Assembly: GCF_008727875.1 (NCBI RefSeq)
Contig: NZ_VTWS01000001.1
Location: forward strand, 434,001 to 498,000
Source of the DNA: Larkinella humicola
GTDB lineage: Bacteria; Bacteroidota; Bacteroidia; Cytophagales; Spirosomataceae
Direction of reading: 5' to 3'
DNA: 64,000 nt
The translations under genes were made by a program, and so were the position numbers. Under the pieces are notes generated by a model that saw nothing but the letters and a program-made list of their open reading frames with translations, was not told the origin of the DNA and made no database searches. Numbering within the stretch: position 1 is the stretch's first letter; each line of letters starts with the position of its first letter. Of this stretch, positions 1 through 9,100 are shown one piece after another.

Positions 1-2
1 AA

Positions 3-689
3 CACGGCCAGAAGCGGTACGATGACACCAGCATCCTGATTGCCTGGTTCATGCAATACGGTTTGAACACCGAAACCGGATTGCGGGCCATCACCCACAT
101 GAACCGCATCCACGGTTTTTACAGCATTCCGAACGAGGATTTTCTGATGGTGCTGGCCACCTTTATTTTTTATCCCATCAACTGGATTAACCGCTACGGC
201 TGGCGGCAGCTGATTCCGGCGGAGGAGCAGGCTTTCTTTCTGTTTTTCCGGGAAGTCGGGCAGCTAATGAACCTGACTGCTATTCCTGAAACCATCGACG
301 AGTTGAAAGCCTTCACGGAAGCCTACGAAGCGGAACATTTCCGGTATGCCGACAGCAACCGTCACGTCGCCGATTCCACCGTCCGAATTGTGCAGGGCTG
401 GGTGCCCAAACCGTTGCGCCCGGTCGTGAAGCCGGTTTTTGCTGCCCTCATCAACGACAAACTGCGGGAAGCATTTGGCTACCAAAAACCGCCGGCCTGG
501 TTCTGCGGGTTGCTGGAAGCTTCGTTCCGGCTTCGAAAAGGCCCCCTGCGCTGGATCACGTTTGAACCGTATCCAAAACTGGTCGAAAATACGTTTCATC
601 GCTCGTATACAACCGGTTTGCCCGCTGTGGAAGAATTGGGACCAACGAAGCTGATGAAGAAAGAACCTCGGCTGCGTAACCGTGAGTAG
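3..689 (+). CDS. MpaB/DUF2236-type oxygenase, 5' end outside window
   Basis: The open frame enters from the left edge (it reads through a KRYDDT-like segment before the first in-window ATG at 51) and stops at 689, so only about 228 C-terminal residues are visible. The stretch with MNRIHG followed by NEDFLMVLATF is typical of the oxygenase MpaB/DUF2236 family, whose characterised members are haem- or latex-clearing-protein-like oxidases. No signal peptide can be judged because the N-terminus is missing. It runs in the same direction as the DUF1080 gene 50 bp downstream, but nothing shows functional coupling. Family assignment is fairly secure; substrate is unknown. Confidence 0.7.
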   Translation, partial: HGQKRYDDTSILIAWFMQYGLNTETGLRAITHMNRIHGFYSIPNEDFLMVLATFIFYPINWINRYGWRQLIPAEEQAFFLFFREVGQLMNLTAIPETIDELKAFTEAYEAEHFRYADSNRHVADSTVRIVQGWVPKPLRPVVKPVFAALINDKLREAFGYQKPPAWFCGLLEASFRLRKGPLRWITFEPYPKLVENTFHRSYTTGLPAVEELGPTKLMKKEPRLRNRE

Positions 690-740
690 ACTCAATCCGG
701 TTTTTTCTTATGGCAGCAATCAACATAAAGCTTCAAACTG

Positions 741-1721
741 ATGATATTCTATACTGAGAAATTATTACACAGGGTTAATCAGAGGATATCAGAGCTCATC
801 AGGGAAACTCTGATTAACTCTGGTATTCTCCGCTTAACTCTGCGATACAGCCTTTTTCTTCTTTTCTTCCAACCCGCTTTCGCCCAGAAGAATGACCCGA
901 AAAAAGAGGAATGGATTCAACTGTTCAACGGCAAAGACCTGAGCGGCTGGGATATTAAAATTGCCGGGGAAGACCTGAACGTTAACTACAAGAATACGTT
1001 CCGGGCCGAAAACGGCATGATGCGGATCATGTATGATCAGTACACGACATTCGACAACAAATACGGCCACATTTACTACAAAGAGCCTTTTTCGTATTAC
1101 ATCCTCAAGTTTGACTACCGGTTTCTGGGCGACCAGGTGCCGGGTGGTGCCAACTGGAATGTGCGCAACAGCGGGGTGATGATCCACTCGCAGTCGGCGA
1201 AGAGCCTGACCAAAGACCAGGATTTTCCGATTTCGCTGGAGATTCAGACGCTGGGCGGTTTGGGCAAGGGCGTTCGGCACACGGCCAACCTCTGCACGCC
1301 GGGGACCATCGTCGAGATGGGTGGCAAAGTGATTCCCGATCACTGCATCGACTCGCAATCCAAAACCTACGACGGCGATCAGTGGGTCAGCGTCACGGCG
1401 GTGGTGCTGGGCGGGGAAATCATCCACCACATCATTGAAGGCGACACGGTGTTGACCTACGAAAAACCGAAAATTGGCGGTGGGTACATCAGCAAGCAGA
1501 ACGACTTTGCGTCCGGCCACGTGGGAAATCCAGACTACTGGCTCAAAAAAGACAACACGCTGTTGACGGGTGGCTACATCGCCCTGCAAAGTGAAAGCCA
1601 CGCCATCGACTTCCGAAACATCGAAGTGCTGAATCTGAAAGGCTGCATGGTGAAGAAGGCGCTGAACTACAAGTCGTATTACCGGGTGGCGGATAATTCC
1701 AAGTGTACGTATAAGAAGTGA
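741..1721 (+). CDS. DUF1080 (3-keto-disaccharide hydrolase-type) exported protein
   Basis: The body begins WIQLFNGKDLSGW, the classic opening of a DUF1080 beta-jelly-roll domain (PF06439), and continues for about 270 residues. Members are exported sugar-active proteins, some acting as 3-keto-disaccharide hydrolases. A hydrophobic signal segment ending in PAFAQ lies near residues 37-49, so from the ATG at 741 the n-region would be oddly long (about 36 residues). That n-region is encoded by an inverted repeat (774-784 pairing with 808-818) followed by a copy of the palindromic motif also found downstream at 1718-1842. The true start may therefore lie further in, or repeat DNA has been absorbed into the gene. 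It may act with the Gfo/Idh/MocA-ThuA cluster at 41.8-46.7 kb. Confidence 0.8.
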   Translation: MIFYTEKLLHRVNQRISELIRETLINSGILRLTLRYSLFLLFFQPAFAQKNDPKKEEWIQLFNGKDLSGWDIKIAGEDLNVNYKNTFRAENGMMRIMYDQYTTFDNKYGHIYYKEPFSYYILKFDYRFLGDQVPGGANWNVRNSGVMIHSQSAKSLTKDQDFPISLEIQTLGGLGKGVRHTANLCTPGTIVEMGGKVIPDHCIDSQSKTYDGDQWVSVTAVVLGGEIIHHIIEGDTVLTYEKPKIGGGYISKQNDFASGHVGNPDYWLKKDNTLLTGGYIALQSESHAIDFRNIEVLNLKGCMVKKALNYKSYYRVADNSKCTYKK

Positions 1722-1842
1722 GTAAAAAGAGTTGTATCGCAGAGTTGAGCGGAGTAAAAGGGAGTTAAGCAGAGAAAATAAATAACTCTGCTTAACTCTT
1801 TTTTACTCCGCTCAACTCCGCGATACAACTCTTTTTACTCAC
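1718..1842. repeat. Long near-perfect inverted repeat between convergent genes
   Basis: Arms at 1718-1774 and 1786-1842 (57 nt each) match at 54 positions, separated by an 11-nt A/T loop. The element fills the whole gap between the DUF1080 gene and the convergent permease gene and overlaps both stop codons. RNA from either strand would form a very long hairpin, so it could end transcription in both directions. A partial copy of the arm lies at 828-850, inside the DUF1080 reading frame, suggesting a dispersed palindromic repeat rather than a unique terminator. Confidence 0.85.
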
Positions 1843-4480
1843 TCTTCAACACCTTCGCCGGATTGCTCCTGGCCGCTTTCAAGGTCTGCGATCCGATCAG
1901 CAGGAAGGCCAGCACCATGACGACCAGCACGCTGATCAGCAATTCACTCAGCCCGATCGGTTGGTGATACACGAATTTCGTCAGGATGAACTGGTCGAAG
2001 AAGAGGTACGTCACCGGCAATGCGATTAGGGTGGCAATGAACAACAGCACCAAAAAGCCTTTACTCAGGTGAAAAATCAGTCCGCCTTCGCTGGCACCCA
2101 GCACCTTGCGGATGCTAATCTCTTTCAGCCGGGTTTCGGTCGTGAACACTACCATGCCGAACAGGCCCATCGACGCAATGCAGATGGCCAGGAAGGTGAT
2201 GAAGCCGATCACTTTCACCATCACTTCGAACTGCTTGTAGGCTTCTTCTAGCTGCTCATTGTAAAATACTGCTTTGAGCGGGTGTACTTTGTCGATTTTC
2301 TGCCAGGCCGCTTCGATGCTCGCCAATGCCGCCGGGTAATCTTCGGATTTGATGCCAACGTTAAGATAACCACCGGGTTGGTCGGAGGAATACCGAAAGA
2401 CGGTCGGTTCAATTTTGTGATCCATCGTTCCATAATGAAAGTCTTTTAAGATCCCCACGATTGTCAATGGTTTGTTATCCACAATCACCTGCTTGCCGAT
2501 TGCTTCGGCCGGGTTTTGGTCGGCCATGTGAAATCGTTTCAAAACCTGCTCGTTCACTATGACTTCCGTTTCGTTACCGCTGGTCGGACGGTTTTTGAAA
2601 TTAGCTCCCGCGACAAAAGAATGTCGGTGAAGCGGAATGTAATTTTCATCGACAAAGTTTTGCCACACATTCGCCGAATCCTTTCCCCCTTTGTCCTGGT
2701 ATTTCATCTGGGTACCGTACAGGCTCCCGAGGCTCGTGATCATGCTCGAGGTGGCGATTTGACGTATTGCCGGAATTTCGGCCAGTTCCTTTTTCAACAG
2801 CGAAGATTTATTCCCCTGCATCCGGATGTTCAGTATGTTTTCGGTGGTAAAACCCAGATCGAACGACAGAAATCCCCGGTATTGCCTGTAGCCGATCAGG
2901 GTAGCCGTAATAAAAATCAGAGAAAACGTGTACTGGATCACGATCAGCGCCTTGCGCAGGTTGACGTGCCGAAACACTTTTAGCGTGGAGGCATCTTTCA
3001 GAACCTGAACCGCCTGGATGCGCGAGAAAAACAGGGCGGGTAAAAAACCGGCAGCAAGCCCAACAACAACGGCCAGGAGCAAAAAATAAAAGATTAGACG
3101 GGGTGATAATTCAAGCAAAACCACCTCTGCTAAGGGAGGAGCAAGCGCCAGAAATTGAATGCGCAGGAACAGAAAAAGCAGAAACGAAAAAAACAGTGCC
3201 ATCACGGAAATGATGACTGACTCAGCCAGAAACTGCCCCAGCACATGGCCTCTCAGCGCGCCAACGATTTTGCGTATGCCCACTTCGCGAGAACGGCGCA
3301 TCGACCGGGCAATCGAAAGATTCGTATAATTAAAACCGGCCGACAGGATCACAACGAGTGCCAGCCCAACCAGCGTCCAGACCACAGGCAGAGGAATATT
3401 GACACCAATCTCATTGGACAATCGCCCGCCGAGAACAATGGTGTCCATCGGCTGGAGCGAAAGATTGATTTTCTGACGATCAAGCAGCGCATTTTCGGCG
3501 GCACAAAGCTGATCAAGTCCGGCCTGAATCGCCTGCAGGTTGGCATTTTCGGGGAGTGTTAGATACACATAGTTTTGATAGATGTTATTCCAGTCCATGA
3601 TACCGCCGTCGGAATCGGCTTTCTGGCCAAGCATCGACGACAATGAAATCAGGGCTTCAAACCGCATGTGTGACAGTTTGGGGAGGTCTTTCAAAACGCC
3701 GGTCACCCTGTAATTCAATGTATCGAACCGGACGGTTTTTCCCAGAGCTTCGGTTTCGCCGAATAGCTTCCGGGCAGTTTTTTCGGTAATTACCAGCGAA
3801 TACGGCTCTTTCAGCGCGGTAGCCGGATTCCCTTTGAGCAGTGGGAACGTAAAAATCTTCAGAAAGGAGGGATCGGCCCAGGTTGCCTCCAGCGGAATGA
3901 TGGTTTCGTCGCTGACTTTCGCATCGCTGTAAAATCCCCGGCGGATCAGCGATACGTCTTCGATACCCGCGATCGTTTCCCGAATTTTAAAACCGGCTTT
4001 CAGAGATGTTGATGCTAAATCCATGACGCTTTTGTCCGCCGACTCGGTTCGGGTTAAAAGCCGGTAGATTCGATTCCTCTTTTCGTGAAAGAGATCATAG
4101 GAAAGCAGATCGGTTAAAAAAGCGATGACAAGGAGTCCTACCGACAGGCTAACGGCCAGCCCGATAATGTTGATGGCCGAAAATAATTTGTTGCGCACCA
4201 GACTGCGCCGTGACGTTTTGAAGTAGCTGCCAAGCATGAGCCAATGGATGAGTAGGTTGAGGAATTTGGGTTTGCGAATGGTGTAGGGCCTGAAAAATTT
4301 CAGCGCATCGAGGACAAAAATCCAGCGGGCGTGTCGGATGCCTTTAGTTTTCAGGTTCCTTTCAAAATATTCATTCATATCGCCTTCCAGATCTTCGAGC
4401 AAGTCGAGCCGACAATACCAGCGGAGCAGATTCCGGGCCCAGCGCGGTGGTTCAGGCGGTTTTTGAGCGGTCGTTTTCAT
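1835..4480 (-). CDS. FtsX/MacB-type ABC transporter permease
   Basis: An 881-residue membrane protein. Residues about 1-75 are a soluble N-terminal 'permease prefix' helix region. The first membrane helix follows RNKLFSAINIIGLAVS, a MacB-like periplasmic domain comes next, then a first FtsX three-helix block, a second MacB/FtsX unit, and a C-terminal block starting after TFLAICIASMGLFG. These duplicated permeases normally work with a separate ATPase in peptide, lipid or antibiotic export or stress sensing; no ATPase gene lies beside this one. Its ATG overlaps the PadR gene stop by 4 nt (ATGA), so both are translated from one message and the PadR repressor likely controls it. Substrate cannot be read from sequence. 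Confidence 0.9.
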   Translation of the reverse strand: MKTTAQKPPEPPRWARNLLRWYCRLDLLEDLEGDMNEYFERNLKTKGIRHARWIFVLDALKFFRPYTIRKPKFLNLLIHWLMLGSYFKTSRRSLVRNKLFSAINIIGLAVSLSVGLLVIAFLTDLLSYDLFHEKRNRIYRLLTRTESADKSVMDLASTSLKAGFKIRETIAGIEDVSLIRRGFYSDAKVSDETIIPLEATWADPSFLKIFTFPLLKGNPATALKEPYSLVITEKTARKLFGETEALGKTVRFDTLNYRVTGVLKDLPKLSHMRFEALISLSSMLGQKADSDGGIMDWNNIYQNYVYLTLPENANLQAIQAGLDQLCAAENALLDRQKINLSLQPMDTIVLGGRLSNEIGVNIPLPVVWTLVGLALVVILSAGFNYTNLSIARSMRRSREVGIRKIVGALRGHVLGQFLAESVIISVMALFFSFLLFLFLRIQFLALAPPLAEVVLLELSPRLIFYFLLLAVVVGLAAGFLPALFFSRIQAVQVLKDASTLKVFRHVNLRKALIVIQYTFSLIFITATLIGYRQYRGFLSFDLGFTTENILNIRMQGNKSSLLKKELAEIPAIRQIATSSMITSLGSLYGTQMKYQDKGGKDSANVWQNFVDENYIPLHRHSFVAGANFKNRPTSGNETEVIVNEQVLKRFHMADQNPAEAIGKQVIVDNKPLTIVGILKDFHYGTMDHKIEPTVFRYSSDQPGGYLNVGIKSEDYPAALASIEAAWQKIDKVHPLKAVFYNEQLEEAYKQFEVMVKVIGFITFLAICIASMGLFGMVVFTTETRLKEISIRKVLGASEGGLIFHLSKGFLVLLFIATLIALPVTYLFFDQFILTKFVYHQPIGLSELLISVLVVMVLAFLLIGSQTLKAARSNPAKVLKSE

Positions 4481-4812
4481 ACGGAACCCTCCAGATTAAA
4501 ACCGGGAATGATGCGCCAAAGGGCTTCGCGTACCTCTTTGGAGCGCGTCAGGGCGACTTTTCCGGCGTGGGTCACTTCGTAATACCGTTTGCGTTTTCCA
4601 CCTCGGGCGTTGGTCGCTTCGCCCATCCGGCTTTTCACCAGGCCTTTTTCTTCCAGCCGGTTCAGGACGGCATGCACCACGCCCAGCTTGGCCGCTCTTC
4701 CGGTGTATTTTTCCAATTCGTCGCAAATGGCCACGCTGTAGGCATCGCTGATGAGGGCGGCAATGGTCAGCAGCACCAGTTCCTCAAATTCTCCGAGATT
4801 CGTCCCCTTCAT
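4477..4812 (-). CDS. PadR-family transcriptional regulator
   Basis: This 111-residue protein is a compact winged-helix PadR regulator. It opens with the helix containing GEFEELVLLTIAAL, continues through a recognition region with AVLNRLEEKGLV, and has a basic wing (GGKRKRYYEVTHAGK). The short form without a long C-terminal dimerisation helix matches the PadR subfamily that partners FtsX-type permeases in Cytophagales. It is the first gene of a two-gene unit with the permease, overlapping it by 4 nt. A tandem 28-nt repeat directly upstream is the obvious candidate operator, implying autoregulation. The effector ligand is unknown. Confidence 0.9.
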   Translation of the reverse strand: MKGTNLGEFEELVLLTIAALISDAYSVAICDELEKYTGRAAKLGVVHAVLNRLEEKGLVKSRMGEATNARGGKRKRYYEVTHAGKVALTRSKEVREALWRIIPGFNLEGSV

Positions 4813-4834
4813 GGGCTCGTTCGTTAAGTGGTTT

Positions 4835-4894
4835 TTATTAATTCACCAAATGTATGTAAAATAGGCTTATTAATTCACTAAATGTATGTAAAAT
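4835..4894 (-). promoter_or_regulatory. Tandem operator/promoter upstream of padR
   Basis: Two 28-nt direct repeats, 4835-4862 and 4867-4894, differ at one position and have a 32-bp period (about three helical turns). Each holds an ATGTATGT core. On the minus strand the copy nearest the gene contains TACATTTG, a match to the Bacteroidota -7 consensus TAnnTTTG, 35 nt upstream of the padR ATG. Repressor binding would therefore cover the promoter. Operator function is inferred. Confidence 0.6.
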
Positions 4895-4913
4895 GTTTTG
4901 AGCAACGGACGAA

Positions 4914-5312
4914 CCTCACCACATCTTCCGAAAAGCCCGAAGGGCTGCCCATCATTAACCCCGGATAAAAGCCGTGGAATGGAAACGCGTCAACCCACAC
5001 CGCTCGAAAAACCAACGGGCGCCCATCATTAGCCTCGGATTACATCCGGGGGACAGAACAGGCGTCGTTCCAGCCCAAACCCTGAAAGGGTTAAATAGGA
5101 TCATGGTGGGAGGGATTCAACCCTTTCAGGGTTAATACACGAATTGGATCACGCATTCCAATTCCCCGGATTTCATCCGGGGCTAGTGATGGGCAGCCCG
5201 TTGGGCTTTTCCGGACGGTGTGGGATGAGGTTAGTCTGTGTCCCTATCCCCCGGATTTCATCCGGGGTTGGAGATGGGCAGCCCTTCGGGCTTTGTTGGC
5301 GGTGTGGTGAGG
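4914..5312. repeat. Cluster of four REP-like palindromic units, mirror-arranged
   Basis: Four related units of about 62-67 bp lie at 4914-4977 and 4991-5052 (one orientation) and at 5164-5230 and 5249-5312 (opposite orientation). Each combines a GC-rich hairpin containing GGGCTGCCCATC with a second small palindrome (CCCCGGAT...ATCCGGGG in the right-hand copies). Between the two pairs are two 15-nt palindromes, 5078-5092 and 5119-5133, that are exact reverse complements of each other. The whole block is a mirror image about position 5105. It fills the gap between padR and the response-regulator gene; no coding region is credible here. Confidence 0.75.
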
Positions 5313-5351
5313 TCCGGTCGTTTGAATAACCGTCGGTCGGGAGCCGGAGGG

Positions 5352-6107
5352 TTAGCCCGGTTTGGAGAAAAAAGATTGCCGGACGCGCCGGGACATCCTG
5401 ATGGCCGTGCCGTTCGTGAGCTGAACGGTTCCGTCCCGGTCGATCTGTTCGACAAACTGCAGGTTGATGAGGTGGGATTTATGAACCCGAACGAAATCGT
5501 GTTCACGCAACATGGTTTCGAACTCTTTCAGGGTTTTGGAAGCACAAAACCGGCGGTTTCCGGTCAGGTAAAAGAACGTATAGTTATTGTCGGCTTCGCA
5601 GCGGATGATGTCGGCAATGGTCAGGAGGTGCATACCTTCGGTGGTCGGAATGGGTAATTTATGCTGGCTTGGATTGGGCGTTTTGAGGTTATGAACCAGG
5701 TTTTTAATCAGGACACCGGGCGGAAACGGTTGCGGTTGTCGGCGCAGAAATTTGTCGAAGGCAGTCCGCAATTCATCGATATCGATCGGTTTCAGCAAAT
5801 AATCCAGCGCACTTACTTTGATAGCCTGCAACGCAAACTGGTGGTGGGCGGTGGTAAAAATAACTTCGAAATCCCAGCGGCTGGCGCCCCAGTCATCGAT
5901 GGCATTTAAGACGTCGAAACCGTTCAAAACCGGCATTTCGATGTCCAGAAAAACCAGGTGAGGTTTGAAGGAACGAATGAGGGAAATGCCTTCCTGGGGA
6001 CTTAAGGCGGTTCTGAAGGCCGTGATTTCGGGCAGGTATTTCCCGACCAGAATTTCGAGGACGTGGCAGGCTCGGGGTTCGTCGTCAATGACCAGGGCGC
6101 GGTACAT
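5352..6107 (-). CDS. LytTR-family response regulator
   Basis: The frame is open to 6218, but MYRALVIDDE starting at the ATG at 6107 is the natural receiver N-terminus, giving 251 residues. The receiver domain (about 1-120) shows the acidic pair D8/D9, phospho-acceptor D55 in FLDIEMP and the KP motif (LLKPID). The C-terminal LytTR DNA-binding domain (about 145-245) carries IIRCEADNNYTFFYL and the FVRVHKSHLIN motif. The start lies 23 nt inside the 3' end of the upstream histidine kinase gene, so the two are translationally coupled and clearly form one two-component system. Confidence 0.92.
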   Translation of the reverse strand: MYRALVIDDEPRACHVLEILVGKYLPEITAFRTALSPQEGISLIRSFKPHLVFLDIEMPVLNGFDVLNAIDDWGASRWDFEVIFTTAHHQFALQAIKVSALDYLLKPIDIDELRTAFDKFLRRQPQPFPPGVLIKNLVHNLKTPNPSQHKLPIPTTEGMHLLTIADIIRCEADNNYTFFYLTGNRRFCASKTLKEFETMLREHDFVRVHKSHLINLQFVEQIDRDGTVQLTNGTAIRMSRRVRQSFFSKPG

Positions 6108-9100
6108 AGGCAGGAGGATAGAGGGGGCTGGCCCGGACGGCAATTTGGGTGATGATCGGCAAGTGAACGCGGACGCAGGTTCCGGCGGGGTGTCCTTCGG
6201 CGTCGACCAGGTCTTCAATCTGCAAGGTTCCGCGCCCGTGACCCGCCGGTTCGAGCAATTGCAAACGTTCCGTGACCAGCGCCAGTCCGCGGGTGGTGCG
6301 GGTCACCAGTTTTTGGGCCGAAAGCGCAGCCGCACGCTGGCGACCGACACCGTTGTCTTCGAGAATGCACGTGAACGTCTGGTCGTCATTTTGCCGGATT
6401 TCCAGCCGAAGCTGGCGCGGTTCCGACTGGTGGATGAGGCCGTGCCAGATGGCATTCTCGACCAGCGGTTGTAGCAGGAGCGACGGTATTTGCCAGTTTT
6501 GTGTATCGATGGCGGGATCGACGTCGATGCTGTAGTGCATCGGCTGGTCGAAGCGCATGGATTCCAGTTCCAGGTACAGCCGGATCAGTTCCAGTTCGTG
6601 ATGGATGGCGTGGAAATTTCGGGCCGATTCTTCCAGAACCATGCGCAAGAGCCGTGAAAACTTCGACAAATACCGGTATGCCGCATCGGTATGGTCGGCC
6701 AGAATGCATTCCTGAATGGAATTGAGGCAATTAAAGATGAAGTGCGGGTTCATTTGTGCCCGAATGGCCCGGGTTTCCAGGTCGGCAATCAATTGGGCCA
6801 GGCGGTTTTTCTCCACTTCCCGACGCTTGATTTGCTGTTCCCGGTACCGGATCAATCCCCAAATCCCGAGACTCAGCCCGGCGAGTACCAGCGCGATAAA
6901 CCACGTTCGTTGCCAGACGGGCGGCAGAATCTCGAACGGAAACGAAACGACGGAACTCCAGATTCCATTGGCCGAAGCCCCCACCATCCGAAAGGTATAC
7001 GAACCCGGTTTCAGACCCGCGTAGGTCACGGATCGATCGCTGCCCGCTGCCTGCCGCCAGCTTTCGCCACTGCCATCGAGCCGAAACCGGTAGCGGTTGA
7101 ACGACGGATTGACCAGGCTCGGCAAGGCAAAACTGAATGTCAGCGCGTTTAGGGAAGCCGGCAACTGACAACGAACCGGCAAACCGCTGCGGACGTCCCG
7201 ACTATCGGCATACTGAAAAATGGCGTCTTTCCCGTCGCGCAGCCGAACCCGCGTAATCAGACTGGACGGGGCTTCCTGGATTGGGTCAAGTTGCCGGAGC
7301 GGGAAGCGCAGAAGTCCTTCTGAACTGCTGATCCAGAGCGTATCGTTCGGATACTCAAACAGATGCGGGTTTTGAAATGACTCGCCGAAAAAACCGTCCT
7401 TGTAGTCAAAATTGCGGATTTGGGTAGCGGCTGCGTCAGGAATCAGGCAGGTTAGGGCCGTTGATCCACCCGCCCAGATCCGCCCTTTGCTGTCCACCAT
7501 TACGTCGTTGAATGTATTGGAAGGCAGGCCGTCGCGGGTGGTGTATTGGCGGACAGGGCGAAAAAGACCGCCCACAAACTGGCCCTGTAGCAGCCCCTGT
7601 CCTTCGGTTGCCAGCCAAACCCGGCCCAGTTTATCGAGGGCAATTTTGCGGATGGACCGAACCGTCACCGGCCCGATGGTCAGGCGGTGGTGCGTAAATT
7701 TACCGTGTCGAAAAGAAACCAGACCGTAGTCGCTGGCGAGCCAGAGCGTGCCGTCTGGTGCGGCCAGTCCCGAATAAAAAATGGTGAACTTGTAGCGGTT
7801 GGTGACTGGTTCGTAAAACCGCAGCCGATACCGTCGATCTGCCACGCTGTCAGTCCGAATTTGGGTGATGCCGACGTCGCCCACGGCCCACAGGTTGCCC
7901 GCCCGGTCGGGAAAAATGTCGTTGAATCCTTCATCGCCCAGCCCGTCGGCGGCCGTATATTGTCTGGCGGTTTGGCCGTCGAACGAAAACAGTCCCTGGT
8001 AGGTAGTGGCCAGCCAGAGCGTCCCCCGCGCATCTGCCCGAAGGGCGCTAATCCCGGCAATCGTTGTCAGATCCCGGCCCATTTTCTGAAGCTGATTCCC
8101 TTTTCGGACAAACAGCCGACCGTGGGGGGCACCCACCAGCAGTTGCCCCCGGAACCGGCCCAAACCACTGATTTCGTTGCCCGCCACCGAAGTTGGCAAA
8201 GGAAACCGTTCGAAGCCCGAACGCCGGAGTTTGAGCAGCCCTTCGTTGGTGGCTATCCAGAAAATGCCCTCCTGGTCGAGCAGCAGTTTGGTGAAACTGC
8301 CGCTGGTTTTTCGGTATAAATTGATTTCCTGAATGGGTTGCGCATCGCCGGCGCCCTGGCGGTAAAGCCCGTAGGAAAGGTGCCAGAAATGGTTCTTCTG
8401 GTAGGCGACATCGCTGGAAATCCGGTCGTTTAAGAGCCGTTCTTCCTGACCGTTTCGGAGCCGGATCACACAGGACAGTCCGAGGGGGGTAAACATCAGG
8501 TCGCTGGAGGACCGTACGGCCAGCGACTGAATCTCCACTTTGGGCCCCGGACTTTGCCAGATTCGTTCCAGCGGTTTTCCCGGTTGGTAGCGGAATAAAT
8601 CGAATTTTCCGCCGATGTAGAGCCGGTTTTGCTCGTCGAAAGCCAGCGAAAACACCCGCCGGTCCGCCAATTTCGGAACCCATTTTTCGTAATCCGGCAA
8701 GGCCCTGGGGTGAACGGTCGCGGCTGGATTGGTGGTGAGGGTTTGCAGATCCGCCTGATCGATCCGGTAGGCCCCGCTGCTGGTGGCGCACCAGAGGTTC
8801 TGCCGTTGATCGAAGAGCAGGTGATTCATACGCACGAAACGACCGGTTTGGAGGCTCCGAACCGCGTGAGCGATGCCGTGTTGAACCACAAACAAACCGT
8901 CTTCCGTTCCGACCCACAACTGCCCGTTTCGGTCTTCCGTGATCGCATTGACCAGGCCCAGCCAGCGACCTTCCTGCGCCACGCTGATGGTTTCAAAACC
9001 GTAGCCGTCGTAGCGAACCAGTCCGATGTCGGTGCCCAGCCAGAGGTAGCCGTTAGCATCCCGGAACAGGGCGTGAAGATCGGAAGTCGGTAAACCCTGA

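Noticed and set aside
4914-5312. CRISPR-like array
   Set aside because: Repeats are palindromic, diverged and in both orientations, without constant-length unique spacers or cas genes.
5144-5657. Two short plus-strand frames in and after the palindrome cluster
   Set aside because: They consist of translated REP-like repeats and antisense response-regulator sequence.
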